Assembly (NCBI RefSeq): GCF_014851395.1
Contig: NW_024040485.1
Location: 15,073,587-15,137,586 of the forward strand
Direction of reading: 5' to 3'
Length of the DNA: 64,000 nucleotides
Origin: Micropterus salmoides
Taxonomy: Eukaryota > Chordata > Actinopteri > Centrarchiformes > Centrarchidae
Part shown: piece by piece, positions 13,512 through 27,900 of the stretch
Layout: each line of letters begins with the position of its first letter
Numbering within the stretch: position 1 is the first letter of the stretch
Notes under the pieces: model-generated
What the model saw: only the letters and a program-made list of their open reading frames with translations
What the model was told of the DNA's origin: nothing
Database searches by the model: none
Program-made: the position numbers and the translations under genes

Positions 13512-14788
13512 TTGGCTGTGGGCTTTAATCTGGGACCATGATAACCATGCAGCAGATGGTGCCCACAGAGAGAGAGAGTGAGGGAGGCCAGGCACATTAA
13601 AAGCTTCCCTGCAGACGTATCTACCCTTCTGGGGTCTGGGCTCGTTTGGCCTAAACTGGTACAGCACAGCCCTGGCTTGCCTCTTTGGTCCCTGCGTGCC
13701 AATGGCGCCAGACCTAGACTGCTCAGGTCGATGGCTCGTAAATTACAGGCAGAAGCTAAAGCTGCCCAAACCAGCCAGCCATGACCTGCTGTGTCCGGTG
13801 AAGTCTCACTGTGTAAGTGTCTTGTATCCTCCTTGTACAACAACCCAACCCAGCTCCTGTTGTGGCCAAATAATACAAAGCTTTGCCAAACCTTCTCAAG
13901 TCTCATCTTGCCCAAACCAGCCCGTCCAAACCACCCTGAATTGTCTCCTCCACCTGTAACGCCTCCGCAAGTCTGTCCCCTCCTTCCTAATCTTTCACTT
14001 CTTCCTGCCTCTTCCCCTACTTATAGTTTAGCCTCAGGTGTGTTTACTGTAGATTTTTAGGTGGCATTGTACCTCTGCAGCTGCTGCAGCCGCTGGTCTG
14101 CAGGCAGGAAGTTGTGTTTGAGATTGAGGTGGGTGAGGTCCTGGCTGTAGAACAGGTTGGGAGGAAGTTGCTCCAGGCTGCAGCAGGACAGATCTACCGA
14201 GTTGATTCTCTGGGACACCATCTGGATGGAGGTGGGGAGGAAAGCGAGAAAAGTGGAGAGGTAACAGAGAGAAAGAGAAACGTTGAGTTAAACAGGATTA
14301 TCTCTACCACAAGACACCACAAGACTTTCCTGGTTTACTGTGTGTGAGGGGTCAAATGCCATTCAATGGCCAAATCTTCTTAGGATTAGGGAGTCAGGAG
14401 AAGTCGAGGGAAAGTCTGTGGAAAGGTTCGTGACCTAACATCACACATTACATCATTTTGTAATCTAGTTAACTGCAGGTGCATGAAGCACTAACCTGAT
14501 CATTTGTTAGTCAAATTTACAGAAACATAGAATGCTGCCAACTAAAATGAAATGACAGCATAAACGTCCACTGCTTCTCAAAGGAGATAATCTACAGTCT
14601 GTGAACTTGAGCTTTTCAGAGCGGAGTTAGCTAGAGGCTCAGCAGGCGTCACTGGGGCACGTGCCGCTTCTATCCAGGCTTCTATTCTGAGTGGCCCTCT
14701 GGGTGCGGGTGACATGCATGTCCCTGTTAATATTTAGAAAAGAGGTTTTCTGGCTATGGCCTACTTGAGTTCAAACAACGAAAGAAAG

Positions 14789-14839
<51 letters not shown>

Positions 14840-17800
14840 TGCAGCCAGAGACACGGCAGTTATATACTACAGAGTGGACAGCAGTGAAATATGTGCGCTT
14901 TTCAATCCACTTGGCTTATATGGGCAGTGGGGGTCGCAGTAGGTGCAGTGCCATATTTTCATACTTTAACTTGCAGTCACGCGTGTCTGAGATACATTGC
15001 AGCTGACCCATAAGTAGCGCCTGGGAGCATATGCTTATGTTCTCCTTTTCTTTCTCTAACTCACGCACGCACGTGCGCAAACAGTACCTTGGCAGCGTGT
15101 CTGTGCCAGCGCAGGTGCTCCGTAAAGCTGTCAAAGCTGACGTAGTAGGTTTGACTCTGAGGCCCTGCCGAGCTGAAGGCCAAGCAGTGACTGTGCTTCT
15201 TCACCTCCTCCACCTGCAAAACAACACACACAGGAGTTACTTTACAGTCTGAAATACTGACATCCCCCCTCCCGAACATAAACTATAACCCCCATGCCTA
15301 TAGAGTTAGTAAAAAAATAAAGGGAAACAGAGAGGAAAAGCTGACGTGTAGACGTCTCAAAAGTTCTTATTTGAAACCGTTCCTGTTGAAGGAAATAAGA
15401 TGCTTAATGGCTGCAGGGTAGACAAATTTAACCAGAAGCACACAAAATATATAAGGCACGCATGATCACATAATGAACACATGTGCGTGAGGGGGAATAA
15501 ATGTATGTCTTTTCAGATAGTCACATGATCTCTGTGATTAAATGGCTGACTAGTTACACTGTCTGAAAAGAATACTGGCACGCATACGCAAAAACTCACC
15601 ACACGTGAGCACATGCATGGGTGAATGGTTGACCAGAGGTCATGTGTTGTGTGTGAAATGTTTATAAACAGGGTGTGGTGGGGTAAGGCGCGTCCTTTAT
15701 GTAAGGCAGACCGGCAGAAAGGGCTTTTCAGGAGAACTGTTAGAGCTTATTTGGTGGCCTTGCAGGTAAACAGATCCATAAAGCAATAAATGGATAAAGG
15801 TCATTTGTTAGGGAGGCACTTTAGTACAGAGGGAAATAAGGCTACTTGAATGCTGTAGTGATCCATTACAGTAAACATTGTAGTATATCTTTCCTCTAGA
15901 TTAAAAATAGACAACAACAAAAAAAATCCCTGCAGAATGCTCAAAGCATTTTGACTTTTAAAAGCCTGGCTTGCACCATTTCTGTTTGATCTTGAGCTGA
16001 AACGAACAAAGCAGGAAGCATTACTAGATGTCACACTAAAGGACAAACAATTGCTGAAGGTGAAATGTCATCAAGAACAAACTTCACTGCACAGGGAGAC
16101 ATTTGCAGAGGGTAATGAGAGACTTTATCAGGTCACTCTCTAGATCATAAACTCATAATGTCATATCACCACATAACATCACCATAAAATCAGGATGAGA
16201 TGTGATTCCAGTCATGCCCTGTTGTGGTGTGACTTAGACATACTTTTCCTCCAATGAGAGGCAGGATGTGCATCTTCCCCGTCTGGCTCTGCTTGACAGA
16301 AGAGACGATGAGGCAGGTGCCGCATAGGATGACCTGCCGTCTGGTCCAGCGGTTGACCGGTAGCTGGAGCTTCCCTTTCCGAACATTGTATGTCCCAGAC
16401 AGCTGGACCCGCTCTGAGCTCTCAACGCTTTGGGGCTTCCCTGGAACAAAGAAAGAGTGATTTTGTGTAGTTAGCACTGTAGACTTGACCACAACTCAGG
16501 TCTGTCAAATTATCAGGTACTGTTTTAATGAAAAGAAAGAGCATAACACCAGGAAATAAAATTAAAAAATCATAGTAGTAGTATTTTCAATAGAAAAATA
16601 TAGCAATTCAAAACCAAAAAAAGATTAGGAGCCTTCAGCCATGCTAGCATCTTTGTGGGACTGTACTTAGGCACAGTGTTGCTTTGAGCTAAATGCTAAT
16701 GTCAGCGTGCTAACAATGACAACACTTACATGTTGATGTTTAGCAGGTATAGTAATCATCATGTTTACCATCTTAGTTTAACATGTTAGCAGGCTAACAT
16801 TTGCTAACAAGCACTGAACACATAAGTTACAACTGAGGTCAATGGTAATGTCATTAGTTTTGTAAGCATTTGGTAATGAAACAAAGTACTGGGCAAACAA
16901 AAAAATTAAGCTAATGACTTCATTGGATGAAACGTAGGGGTCAAGTCAATACAATCCATCCTCTGAGGAACATGAATGTCGGTACCACATTTTATGGCAA
17001 TCCAATCCAATAGTGTTGAGGCATTTCACAAAAAGACATAAATGTCATTAGGATACATCAGGGAACCATGAGTAGGCTATCTGTTGGACGTTAAGACGTT
17101 TCCCTGGACAAGTGAAAGATATGACCTGCTCATGGCGCTATATGATAAGTCAGGGGATCACCAAAGTCAGAGGGATTCGTCATCTGTGGACAATGAGTAC
17201 ACAATTTCATGACAATCCATCCAATAGTTGCTGAGATATTTCAGTCTTGACAGCTGCTAGCATGGCTAAAAACTGTGTAGCCAGCCACTAAATAATGCCT
17301 CAAAACAGTGTTTAGCAGGAGAGCTACCACCACGATACGAGCACAGTGCTGGTTTAGCGTAAGATCTAAATACATTCAGCACAACTGTCAGCCCTGGTTG
17401 TCCTACTTTGCACACGGAATTGAATAGGACAGCATTCAGCGCAGCTCTTCATTAATAGGCTCAAATTCAATACCAGGTGCACATCTTCTAAATTATGCTC
17501 TTCTAATTTCTGAGCTGCCTTTATACATTTTTACCCATCTGACTGCCCCTTCTCCAAACACTGTTCTCTCCCTTCACCGCCAGCCTGCCAAACCTGACAG
17601 TCAGGCTGCTTATCAGGCGTTCTGTCAGCTAGGCCGTCTTATCGTTCTGTCTAAACATCCACCTGCTTTCTGTCTACCTCCACCTCCGTAAAAACCTCCC
17701 AGGGCTGGCATGCTCTGTCCTCCCCCCTGTCGTTTCTCTTCTATCTGTCCGGCTGCCTGGCTTTGGGTTTCTCCGTTCTATCTATGGTTTTTTTTTTTTT

Positions 17801-20800
17801 TTGCATGCAGAATTTTTAAACTTGCTGTTTTCCCATTTGGCCAAATATTAATGCCGTGGTTTACTAAGTTTTCCCTTCCAAGCGACAGATGGCCGTAGAA
17901 AATGTCTCACATCCCGTGGCCTATTGTACACTAGCTGCATCCATCTTGCTCTGTCTCTTTCACACATATTACACCTCACTCCAAACACACAGACCGAAGC
18001 AGGCAAAGGGGGGGGGGGGGGTTAAAGAGAGGAAGAAAGAGTCACTAGGGTAAGCAAGAGCAAACTTGCACACGCTCTCATGGCTTTAAATAATTCAGGT
18101 CTTTCACATGCAGACTGTAAGACTAATGCAGTAGAGTACTGTACTGCACACTTCTCTCATCCAACAAACTCAGCTGAGTTTAATAATATTCTGACCAGAG
18201 GTCTGCTTATTTGAGCTGATGTGGCTAAACCTGGTGTCATGACAATGCATACTTATTTTGAAACGCATACATATTTTATTCTAATGATTTTCACGAACAT
18301 AGAGCTGAATTCACCTTGTCCAAGAGGCAAAGTTTTATATAACCTGGCAATCATAATTATTTTAAACCAGTACAGCCACTGAGCCATGACCTTTCCTCTG
18401 TGCTACAAGCTAATCTTGCGATCACAGTAGAATCAACAGCCTAATTTGCATAGGGATATTTGCTTTGACTAAATGCTGAGTGTGTAACATAACACACTAT
18501 TGTTAAATGTAGAGCAGGAGTCTTGTTTGACTACAAGTGTGAGCAGTCTTGGCAGAGACTACCATACATAACTAGAGGGCATGCAGAAAAGCATGAGCCT
18601 CTGAATAATAGTACAACTTGCAAAGATGCAGCTGTGTTACTAATTTAATTGTCTGAGAAAAAATGAGAACGCAACACTGTGGATTATAAAGTCACACATG
18701 TTAGACACACATCAGACCCTCCCAACATCATACAAAACACGATACTGCTATCTAGCATCAGTATTTATTCCGTATGGAGTGGCAAACTCCAGAAAGTAAA
18801 GTGATAGTTTGCTAAATGACAATGAAGCAAACGCAACATCCATTTGTATTTAAACTGCTTTAAGTGGGTGGCTCCATGGAAAAAGATGTGTGTCTTACTC
18901 CTTTAAGTGAATGTCTATTTATAAATCTGCCTCCAGGCAATGTCAGCTTAAATATGGTCCTACAATAGCAAATTCAGTTTGTACTGTGCAGAAAGCTGTG
19001 AAGCTATCTATAATAATATACTGTATATTACAATTTAAGTAGCATAAAATCACACCTGTTTATAATAATTTCTCTCTGGCAGTCTGCCTTGACTTCACAG
19101 CGGTAATGAAAAGCTGGCATTAAGAACTTAGAGAATTGTATAAATAGGTTTTAATGAGATATCAGGATATGAAAGACATCTGTAATATTCCAAATTATTT
19201 GATCTTATGCTGTACTTACAGGTTGATGTTTACAATTCTGCCAAAATTCCGATTGGCATTACATTATTAGCAAATTCACCCAAATATCTTAATAAAAGAC
19301 TAGTAAATTATTACTGCTAATGCCTTACTGATTTCTCTAAACTGGGACGGAGAAATATCACTGCGCTTCACAAATAAAGTTCTGCTAACACACTTTACAT
19401 TTTCATTTGTGGTAAATCCCAACTAAAACCCATTAAATTAAAACTGTAGCATCTTCAATTACAATTACTCTTGTACAGTAACGTTTCATGAACCAACTTC
19501 ATTAATTCACTTTAGTGTCACACAGGGAATGAAAGTAGCACCTGCCGCCCGCGGGTAACTTGGTGGTTGTGGTGGGTGAAATCGTCGGGCCATCCGCCGC
19601 TTTCATGGACAGGAAAATGCAGAACAGAAAGACACGTGTAGTAAGGTAAGCATATTGTGGCGATCGGTATCGCAAGCCAAAGTACACACAGCCACCAGTC
19701 AGCTCAGGAAATATCTGTGAAACGGTGTTTGAAACCAAACGCACACATCCGAAAGAGTCCCAGTCTGCGGATACTCATCGGAGGCTGCGGGGAAGGAGGG
19801 GGTGACTCCTGTGTTGTCGGAGACTTACTAAGCTTGTCTATTAAACACGAGAGGCGTTACTTATTTTCGTTGGCCAACCTTTCAATTGAACCTCAAACTA
19901 AGTATTTTTTTTTAGGTTTTTGAGATACACTCATTAATTAGTGGTTGAACTGTGTTTTGTATTGAGCGCATAATGTATAATACACTTTGGTGAGTTAGTT
20001 TTTCTTGTGGTCTGTTGGTAGGCCGACCTGATGATATCATATCATATTATTTAATGCCATGACATGACTCTTTTATAATTTGATACTTCTTCTCTACCAT
20101 TGTTCATCACCGAATTTCATCATAACACAGGCCTGGCTTACAAGAGAGAACAGTGTATGTTTAATCTATCTAATATTGTGTTGGTCACTGATTTACTGCT
20201 TGTCCGTTTTGAATAAGGAGGTAAGGAGCTTAAAAATCAATCGCATATTAAATCGCAATATTGGTAAAAAAAAAAAAAAATCGCAATTAGATTATTTTCC
20301 AAAATCGTTCAGCCCTATTGGCAAGTCAAGGCCTTAAACAGAGAGCATATGACAACTTTGCCATCACAGGGATTCAACACATTTTATACAGTTTAACCAA
20401 ATCCAAATCGTGTAAGCTCATCCACTTATTTGGAAGTTAAACTGTCCATTGCATATTGCGGGGCCACTTCCTGATACAGATTTCAACCAGCGCACATAAA
20501 CACAAATTGTTTTATAAGGCAACGGACAAATATAACTGGTGTCCACTTGAGTTTTCACTTTCAAATAAGTGGTTTAGATAAGTAAACTGGGGTCTGAAGT
20601 TTCCTTTATGAGGAAACACAGGGAAGGAGAGACAGGAAAGATGAGATAAGGACGCAAAGTGAAGATGTGCTTTTTAAAGGGAAATATGTGTACCTTAAAA
20701 GCTGAACACACAACTTGTTCATCATGATGCTATTTAGGTTTCCTTTGAAAAATGCGGCTTGTACTTGTGTTCTTGGTTTAAGTACAAGAACTGCATCTAA

Positions 20801-21854
20801 TGTTAATGTATCAACTGTTCTGCTCTAAACCTAAGTAAACTGAGGGGAAAAATTACCTTGGCATAACAGGTACACCGAAATCTTATATTCCTGATTATCA
20901 CCAAAAAAATATATATATATAGTATTCTTTAGGCCAAGAGCTATTGTCCACCAAATATCATCCAAATCCATGTGATATCTTGCTAAAAGAGAGACAAACA
21001 AACTGGTGACTGAACAGACTGGTTACCCCCTTCCAAATTCGCTGCCTGGCAGAGGTAACCAACAGGCACGCATTTTCATGACTGAGCTTAGGAAGGGGGT
21101 ATGTGTTGCATTAGGCAAATTATTCACAAGCTTTTAGCCTCAATATGTCACATGGGCATAGTCCTACTATTTTTAGGCCTTTTGTTGGAATGTGCTCTCT
21201 CCCACACACAAGCATATGCCAAAACACACGCACCCTACTCCTCCTCCTACTCGTCCCCTCGCTGACATCCACACACACTGACACAGTGACAGTGATTAAC
21301 CATCTCCATATGTGCATCCATCTAATTGCCCTCACACACCCCACCCCATTGCACCCCCAAATGTTGACGGACCAAAAACAGCAAGAGACTCTGCAGAGGG
21401 AAAACAATGCAGACAGCTTGAGTGGGCTGCTTTTGTGATAAGAGAAGTTTGAAAGCCTCTGCGTGTGTGGATGCTGCAGTTTACAACCATCTCACATGGA
21501 CGTGGGATGACTGGATGGAGGCAAACGGTTCAGTCTGGCCATGGGAGCGCACAGTGGAGGAAGCAGGGAGATGGGTGGGACTCCCACGTGAGCATCCTGT
21601 TTACAGCGGTGGGCCAGAGAAAATAAGAATCTCTTGGTAACCCTCCAATAAGGAAAGGAAATTATAAGAGACAGTTGCTGTATTCCAAACGTAGGCCACC
21701 ACACAAGAAATATTTTCAGCAGCGATGATGTTAGTCATGGTGGTCATCCCCTAATCTATGGATGTGAATTTAAAAATAATACACAGGCAAGGTGGGTGTG
21801 TTCACGTGCAGAAATCATAGTTTATTCCTAGACTTACTGTATGCAGGAGTACTA

Positions 21855-21918
<64 letters not shown>

Positions 21919-24900
21919 GAGATGGCTTCCTTCCTTTTCCCCAAGCTCAGGAAAAGAGTGTTTCCGCTCCACATGAGGCTCCAATACCCAAGTGTGCGCA
22001 CCCCTACTGCTTCAAACACACACATGAGCTTGTACAGGACCAATGAGCAAGCACCTTCCATTAATAATCTCACTTTCAATGAACCCGATCACCAAAAAAA
22101 TAAAACGTTAGCTCAAAATTATTCATTCATTGTTAAACGCAGTCACTGTCAGACAGAACCAACAGCTACATCTGGGAGGTCAGCTGGCAGATTTACCTGA
22201 TACTTAATTGTGCCTGTGTTTATGCCAATCAATTTTATTCATAATCCACTCATCCACTAATCCACTCAGTATTGGTACAGCTTTCTAGGGGCTCCTTGCT
22301 ATACATATAAAAACAGTCAAACAATCCAACAATAAGGCAACTAAAACACATCAAACAGTAGAATTAAACACAGTTGGTTAATGTATACATGTATATATGT
22401 TGATGAAGTGTACAAATTTCAGTTTATATTTGAAAGACCAGTTTGTTCTTGTGTGGAGGATTCCAGATAGTGCTATTATAATACTGAAGGAGGCTCTTGA
22501 ACTTGCTTCCTGCTGATAAACTATGCTCATTTGCATTGAGGTGGCGAATGTTAAAAATGCTAAATCCTAGAAACTATTTTAGTGTACTGCTATGGCCACA
22601 TATCTTACATGGTAACACATTCCTGTTGTAATGTGTGGCACTATGCATTTCAGTTTAATTTAGGACTTTGAAACACACATTATAGATCCAGAATGAGCAT
22701 GCTGATGTATAACAGCTGCTACTAGCTCTGGATATTTATATCGTATATGTATTAGTATATGTGATTTATTTTGGCAAAGTAAACCACATTAACATGGCAA
22801 ACACAACAACCTGGTTGCTTGACATCAGTATTCTGAGCTAACGTGTCCACCACCAGACTACAGAACGCTGCCTCCCAAATGCCCCGATGCCCCTGTTATC
22901 CATCATTGTTAGTGATCAGTACCTAAAGGCTGACCTTGCTGCATCCATCTCCAATTTAACACATCAACACTTCTTTCTTCTGGCTCTTCTCAGTAATAAT
23001 AAGGACACATCCCTGGTTAATCATCCTGCCCTGCTAAATGCAACCCGACATCAGCACACCTCCACCACAGGACAGGGCATGCCGTACCGTGGGGCATCGA
23101 TGACCCACATAAGTCACAGCGGAGCACAAGCACGCATAGACACACACTTGCTTATTCTATAGGCAGTGACAGATGTGGAGACGCTTCTAAGACTACAGTG
23201 GGCTCTTACTTCTCCTGCATTGCTTTCTGCTTCTTTTGAAATGTATCTCAACTAAAGCATCTCATTATTAGGAAGCAAAAAAAATGATTGATGATACTAT
23301 CAAACTAATCATCAAATAATATGTGCTGAGCTGTTGATATTCTGGCTCTTATTAAAGGGCAAACTAGAGTTGAGCAGAGTTGGTGGATATAGAAATAGGT
23401 GTAAGACAGAGCGATGCCAGCTGTTACTCTGTGACACAAATAGCTGCACTGTCCCTGTTACAAAACACACACAAACATGCGCACACACAATGTCAAAAAG
23501 CATCTACCTAAAGCTGTGTGTTTGCAGGCAAGGGAAGGATGTCCTTCCCACATCTGATCAGCAATGCCTCTTTGCCCAATTGCTCCATCCCTTTATGTGC
23601 TCTCCTCTCTCTTCCTCTCTCTCTCATTCTTTGTGGATGACTTGAGGTGATTACTCATATTCAAAGTGACAGGCAGTGTTAAGCCAACTGTCTGCTCAGG
23701 CAGCAGTCGACGAGCCTCGCTGGAAGGTGGCAAAGGCCATCACCAGTGACGGGTTGCTCACTGCACTCACCTCAGTGCTCCACATCTTTCTTCGCATTCC
23801 ACTTTTGCTCTCTGTACCTTTCACAGCGATTGCACGCATTGAACTACGGGCGAAAAAACATGCAGCGGAGATTGTCGGGAAGGCCGTTAAAACCCCACAG
23901 TTTCACAGTTTCTGAGATGAGGCATCCTCAATTAGCAGCTTCTTAATCCTACAAACGTCTTCTTTAAAAGTTCCCAGATGTTCTCACATAAATGGGTCCA
24001 CAGAGATAGGAGGGGCTGCCTCGCCCTCTGGGACTGAAGAGGTGTTGATGTGTGAAATGTGTTAAGCTGTCCTTTGTGTAATAGTGATAAGAAGATGAGG
24101 TACGTGTTTGCATGGGAAATAAGTGAGGCGCACGTGCATTATCGCTGTCTGTGTGTTCTTACTTTGAATCATGTTTAGCATAAACATGCAGGTTTTTTTT
24201 TTTAAAAGCCCAGAGTGCTTTTTAATATTTTGATTATCAGGGAGGCTAAAGAGTTAAACAAAATGTTCAGCAGTCAAAACATCAAAGGAGGACGGCCGGT
24301 GAGCACCGGAAAGCTTTATTTTGTTTCAGGTAGTTTGTAGCCACGTTAGCTAGGTCAGCTGGCACACCAATTTTGTCCAGACTGAAACCATTGGATGGAT
24401 TGCAAAGAAATGTTGGTATGTTGGATGAATCATACCAACCTTTCCTATAGAGCCAAATTTGTGGGTTTGAGTAAAATAACTATTGGAAAAGACATTCATG
24501 TTCCCCTCAGGATGAATTCTAATAACTTTGGTTTATAAACCGAAGTGTTGGACAAAGCACTGTTAATGTTCAAGATCATAGCTGTGCCTCACAGACCTTT
24601 AGCATGCCTGTAGGGTCTTATTCTTGTTTAAGTGGCATTTATTGTTCTAGTCAAACGGGCTTCATTAATAGACATAAACAATAGACATTTAACATATAAT
24701 AATCTCTCTTGATTATACTCTTGGTCGTGTTTCTAGGTTTTAAAGTTGCCATATTGTTTTATTCAGGCAAAAAAACTCAAAAGTGCAGTCAACAGTGGCA
24801 TCATGATAAAACATCTGTAAACTGCAGTGTTTGGACAGCGCCACAAGCAGTTGATTAGCTAGATGAGGATTTATTTAATCACCCATGTTGCAGCTTGCTT

Positions 24901-27900
24901 TGATTATCTCTTTAATTAATAAAACAATTAAACATTATTAAAATGCATTTTAGATGGGTCACGCCACACTTGGAATGTGTTAGATTTAAAAAAAATAAAA
25001 TAAAAGGGTAACAGTACAGAATTTTAATTATCTTGAATGTACTAAAACAATATCAACCAATCATTCAGGAATGGGCAGCAGGCCTGCCTGTGTGTGCGCA
25101 TTTATTTTTTTGTTCTCAAGAGAGTGCTGAGGAGTGCTTCCAATCGCTCTAGGAAAAGCTGAGTGACACCGCTTTGTGCTCCTGTCTATTGGCAGACACT
25201 GAACATCCTTCAGCTCAAACAGCTCAGTCGAGGTGACACCCCCCCCCTTCTCCTGGTCTGCACTGCTCTCAGCTGGTAATGTAGCATTAGGGAGCACGGC
25301 CAGAGAGACATGATGGGGCTCGGGGAAAGTATGTTCCCAGATGACCATGAGACACCCCTCCATTCCAGGAGTGAGGGTGGAGTGGATAATTAATAGTTTG
25401 ATGGATGCCCTCAAATCCTGATAGCTCATCTCTCTTAGGCATGTCACAAGTAAGGACACAATCAGCCAGAAACACGCACACACATACACACACACCAAAA
25501 CGTCGTCTCTCAGTCCTGTGAAATGCATCCTGAATGCAAATAAGGTCACAGGCTGCAATGTCTTCCCCATCAAACCATTATTACCCTTTTGCCCCTGGGG
25601 AGAAGGGAACTAAACAGGCCTCTGCTATTAAAGGCATTGTACAATTCCAGTTATCAGGTTACCATCCACTACCTGTGTGTGTGGACGCATTACGGCAGGG
25701 GGATGACCTGAAGCAGGATATGTAGTATGGTCTGTAACGCTGAATAATCTTTCTTTGTTTCTTTTTTTTTTTTTACTAGAATTTGACCCACTTGTACACT
25801 CAGTTGCTCTTCTGCATTTTTAATTTCCAACATGACTTCATGCACAGCAGAGGAAACACACCCCACTTCATATATTCACATATCAGGTCATGTTAACCTG
25901 ATGCAAATCTGTGTTTATGGGCAGAAGCAGAAACAGATGCAAACGATGTGTAAATATGCAATCATGCTCAGGCGCTTGACAGCTGGAATGAGGATCTACA
26001 ATGAGAGAGGCACTGTAAGAGCTTAATAAATCACATTCTGCAGCTATGAATTTCTAAAGAAATTACTTATGTGCCTTTAAGTGAAAGAAATGCCAGCACT
26101 TGCCGTCAAGCTGCACCATCCTTCACACCATCCGCTGCACTGTGAACATGTTTCATCATGTCACTCAATCAATACCCATTAAAAATAGACCCAGACGCAG
26201 CGGACAGAGAGGAGAATTGCATTGTGGATGCTTCAAATCGCAGGTGTTGGCATCTGTGTGTAAAAAAAAAAAAAATACATTTTCTCCCCAGTGATCCCCT
26301 CTGTCGGCGGAAGGGTCAGATGCTGACGTACATAGACGTGTGCTCCCTCTCTCCTCTTCCGAGCTCCACTCCTGCTGCTGTTATGTAATGAGTGTGTGTT
26401 ACGAAACCTTACATTGGAAAACACGAGCCCCCAGATCAGCTAGGAAAGAGCACACACACGTACAAGAGCTCTGGGGATTGTTTTCACTCCCTTGCTTGTG
26501 TGCGAGTGAATGCAAAGGTTGTCACTGTAGTGGACACACGTCTGTGTGTTTGCTCATGCAAACAATTTGTGTTTGTGGGTGCATACTACAAATTCATTAA
26601 ATCCTGTGCATGCTCTTTAAATCCAAGAATGATTGCGAGGCTGTGAGTGCGCAGAGCTCCCATATTAATTATTAAGTATGTTTGTGGGTGAGCGCGTGTG
26701 TTAAATACATAAATAAAAGTACTGGTGTAGAAAGAACTATGGCAAGAGCCATAAAGAGACATAAAGACAGATGTATAGGATGGAAACGAAATAGAAATGG
26801 TCAAGGAGATATGGCAAAGATGGAGAAAGGAAAGAATACTGTATATATAAACAGAGAGAAAAGGAGTTGGCTACAGGCATCTCCTGTCACCTCAGGCAGA
26901 AAGACTCATGAGAGGAAATAACTACAACGTAGAGGTGAGTTAATCTCAGTTGGTATTCACAGACAAAACACTCTCACACAGACACTTGTGATGACAAAAT
27001 GTTAAATTGTGGACTATAAAATCATGCATGAACAGATACTTAATGACAATACATCAGGGGTCTTGTAGTTTTGGCTATCAATTCTGATAATGTACGTAAT
27101 CTGTGTGCATGGACAACTACAGCAAGCACAATAGGTCAACCAAGAATGCTGCCTGTGAACTATGATGGATGATTACATAGTTAGCTTTGGTATTTTCTTT
27201 CAAATCTTTCATAAGTCATCAGGCACCAGTTTCCGTTTTTTTATGTGTACAACTCCCAGATCTATTTCTCATTTGACACTCAAATTTTAACATGCCGGAA
27301 TTGCCCTTCAAACAGCAAAGACATACACATAGTCCTAAAATGGCAAATTCACAGAGATGCTACAAGGTCTATTTATTGAGGATGAGGAAGCAAGCAAGCT
27401 TTCAAACAATACCTTGCATCTCATAGTGCCAGGTTAATTTAAAGCAATAACGCTGATCGTTTCCCCCCCCCTTTTTTAAGGTTAGCAACTCAGAAAAGAC
27501 TCTGATGTGATGTCTCAATCCCTTCCAGTGAGCGCTGAATATCTTGCCAGCAAAAGGTCAGATGTATTCTCTGTCAAACCCTCCAAGTTTTTACGTAATG
27601 CTGCTCCTCTATGTACATGGAGTTCAAATGCGTGATGAACCTGTTCATCGGTGTGGAAGAGGAGGGCTATTTCATGTTGGGAAATAATGAATTATCAGCA
27701 GGTCATGAATGCGTGAGAAAGAAACGGGAGGCTACACTCACACACAAAAGAAAGCAAGCCTGCACACGTGTGAGTTACTGTTGTGTGATAGTAAACCGGC
27801 AGCAAAGCCACGGTTATGCGGTTATGTAATGTCTCTCTGTCTTGCTAGCACTCACACACACACAAACATACACATGTTAAAAACAGAAAGGCTTCAACTA

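Larger units (their letters stand above)
10588..14072 (-). other. phlpp1: phlpp1 intron 4 (between exons 4 and 5)
   Basis: Non-coding, 3.5 kb. It contains two diverged copies of one dispersed repeat (about 11768-11932 and 12056-12180), an A-rich run at about 13008-13027 and a long CA microsatellite at 13465-13508. Open frames here, including one of 183 codons on the minus strand crossing the CA run, show no domain and have microsatellite-derived VCVC or THTH runs. Confidence 0.6.

Noticed and set aside
13364..13915. 183-codon minus-strand open frame
   Set aside because: It runs through a CA microsatellite (VCVCVC...) in phlpp1 intron 4. There is no domain and no conserved start.
19502..19744. 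80-codon minus-strand frame over the CpG-rich spot in intron 1
   Set aside because: The frame itself (MKAADGPTISPTTTTK...) would join exon 2 out of phase. Only the other frame (MARRFHPP...) is compatible, and it is reported as a hypothesis.
25061..25573. 170-codon minus-strand open frame in phlpp1 intron 1
   Set aside because: No recognisable domain, low-complexity VCVYVC part, no exon-like splice context matching phlpp1 phase.
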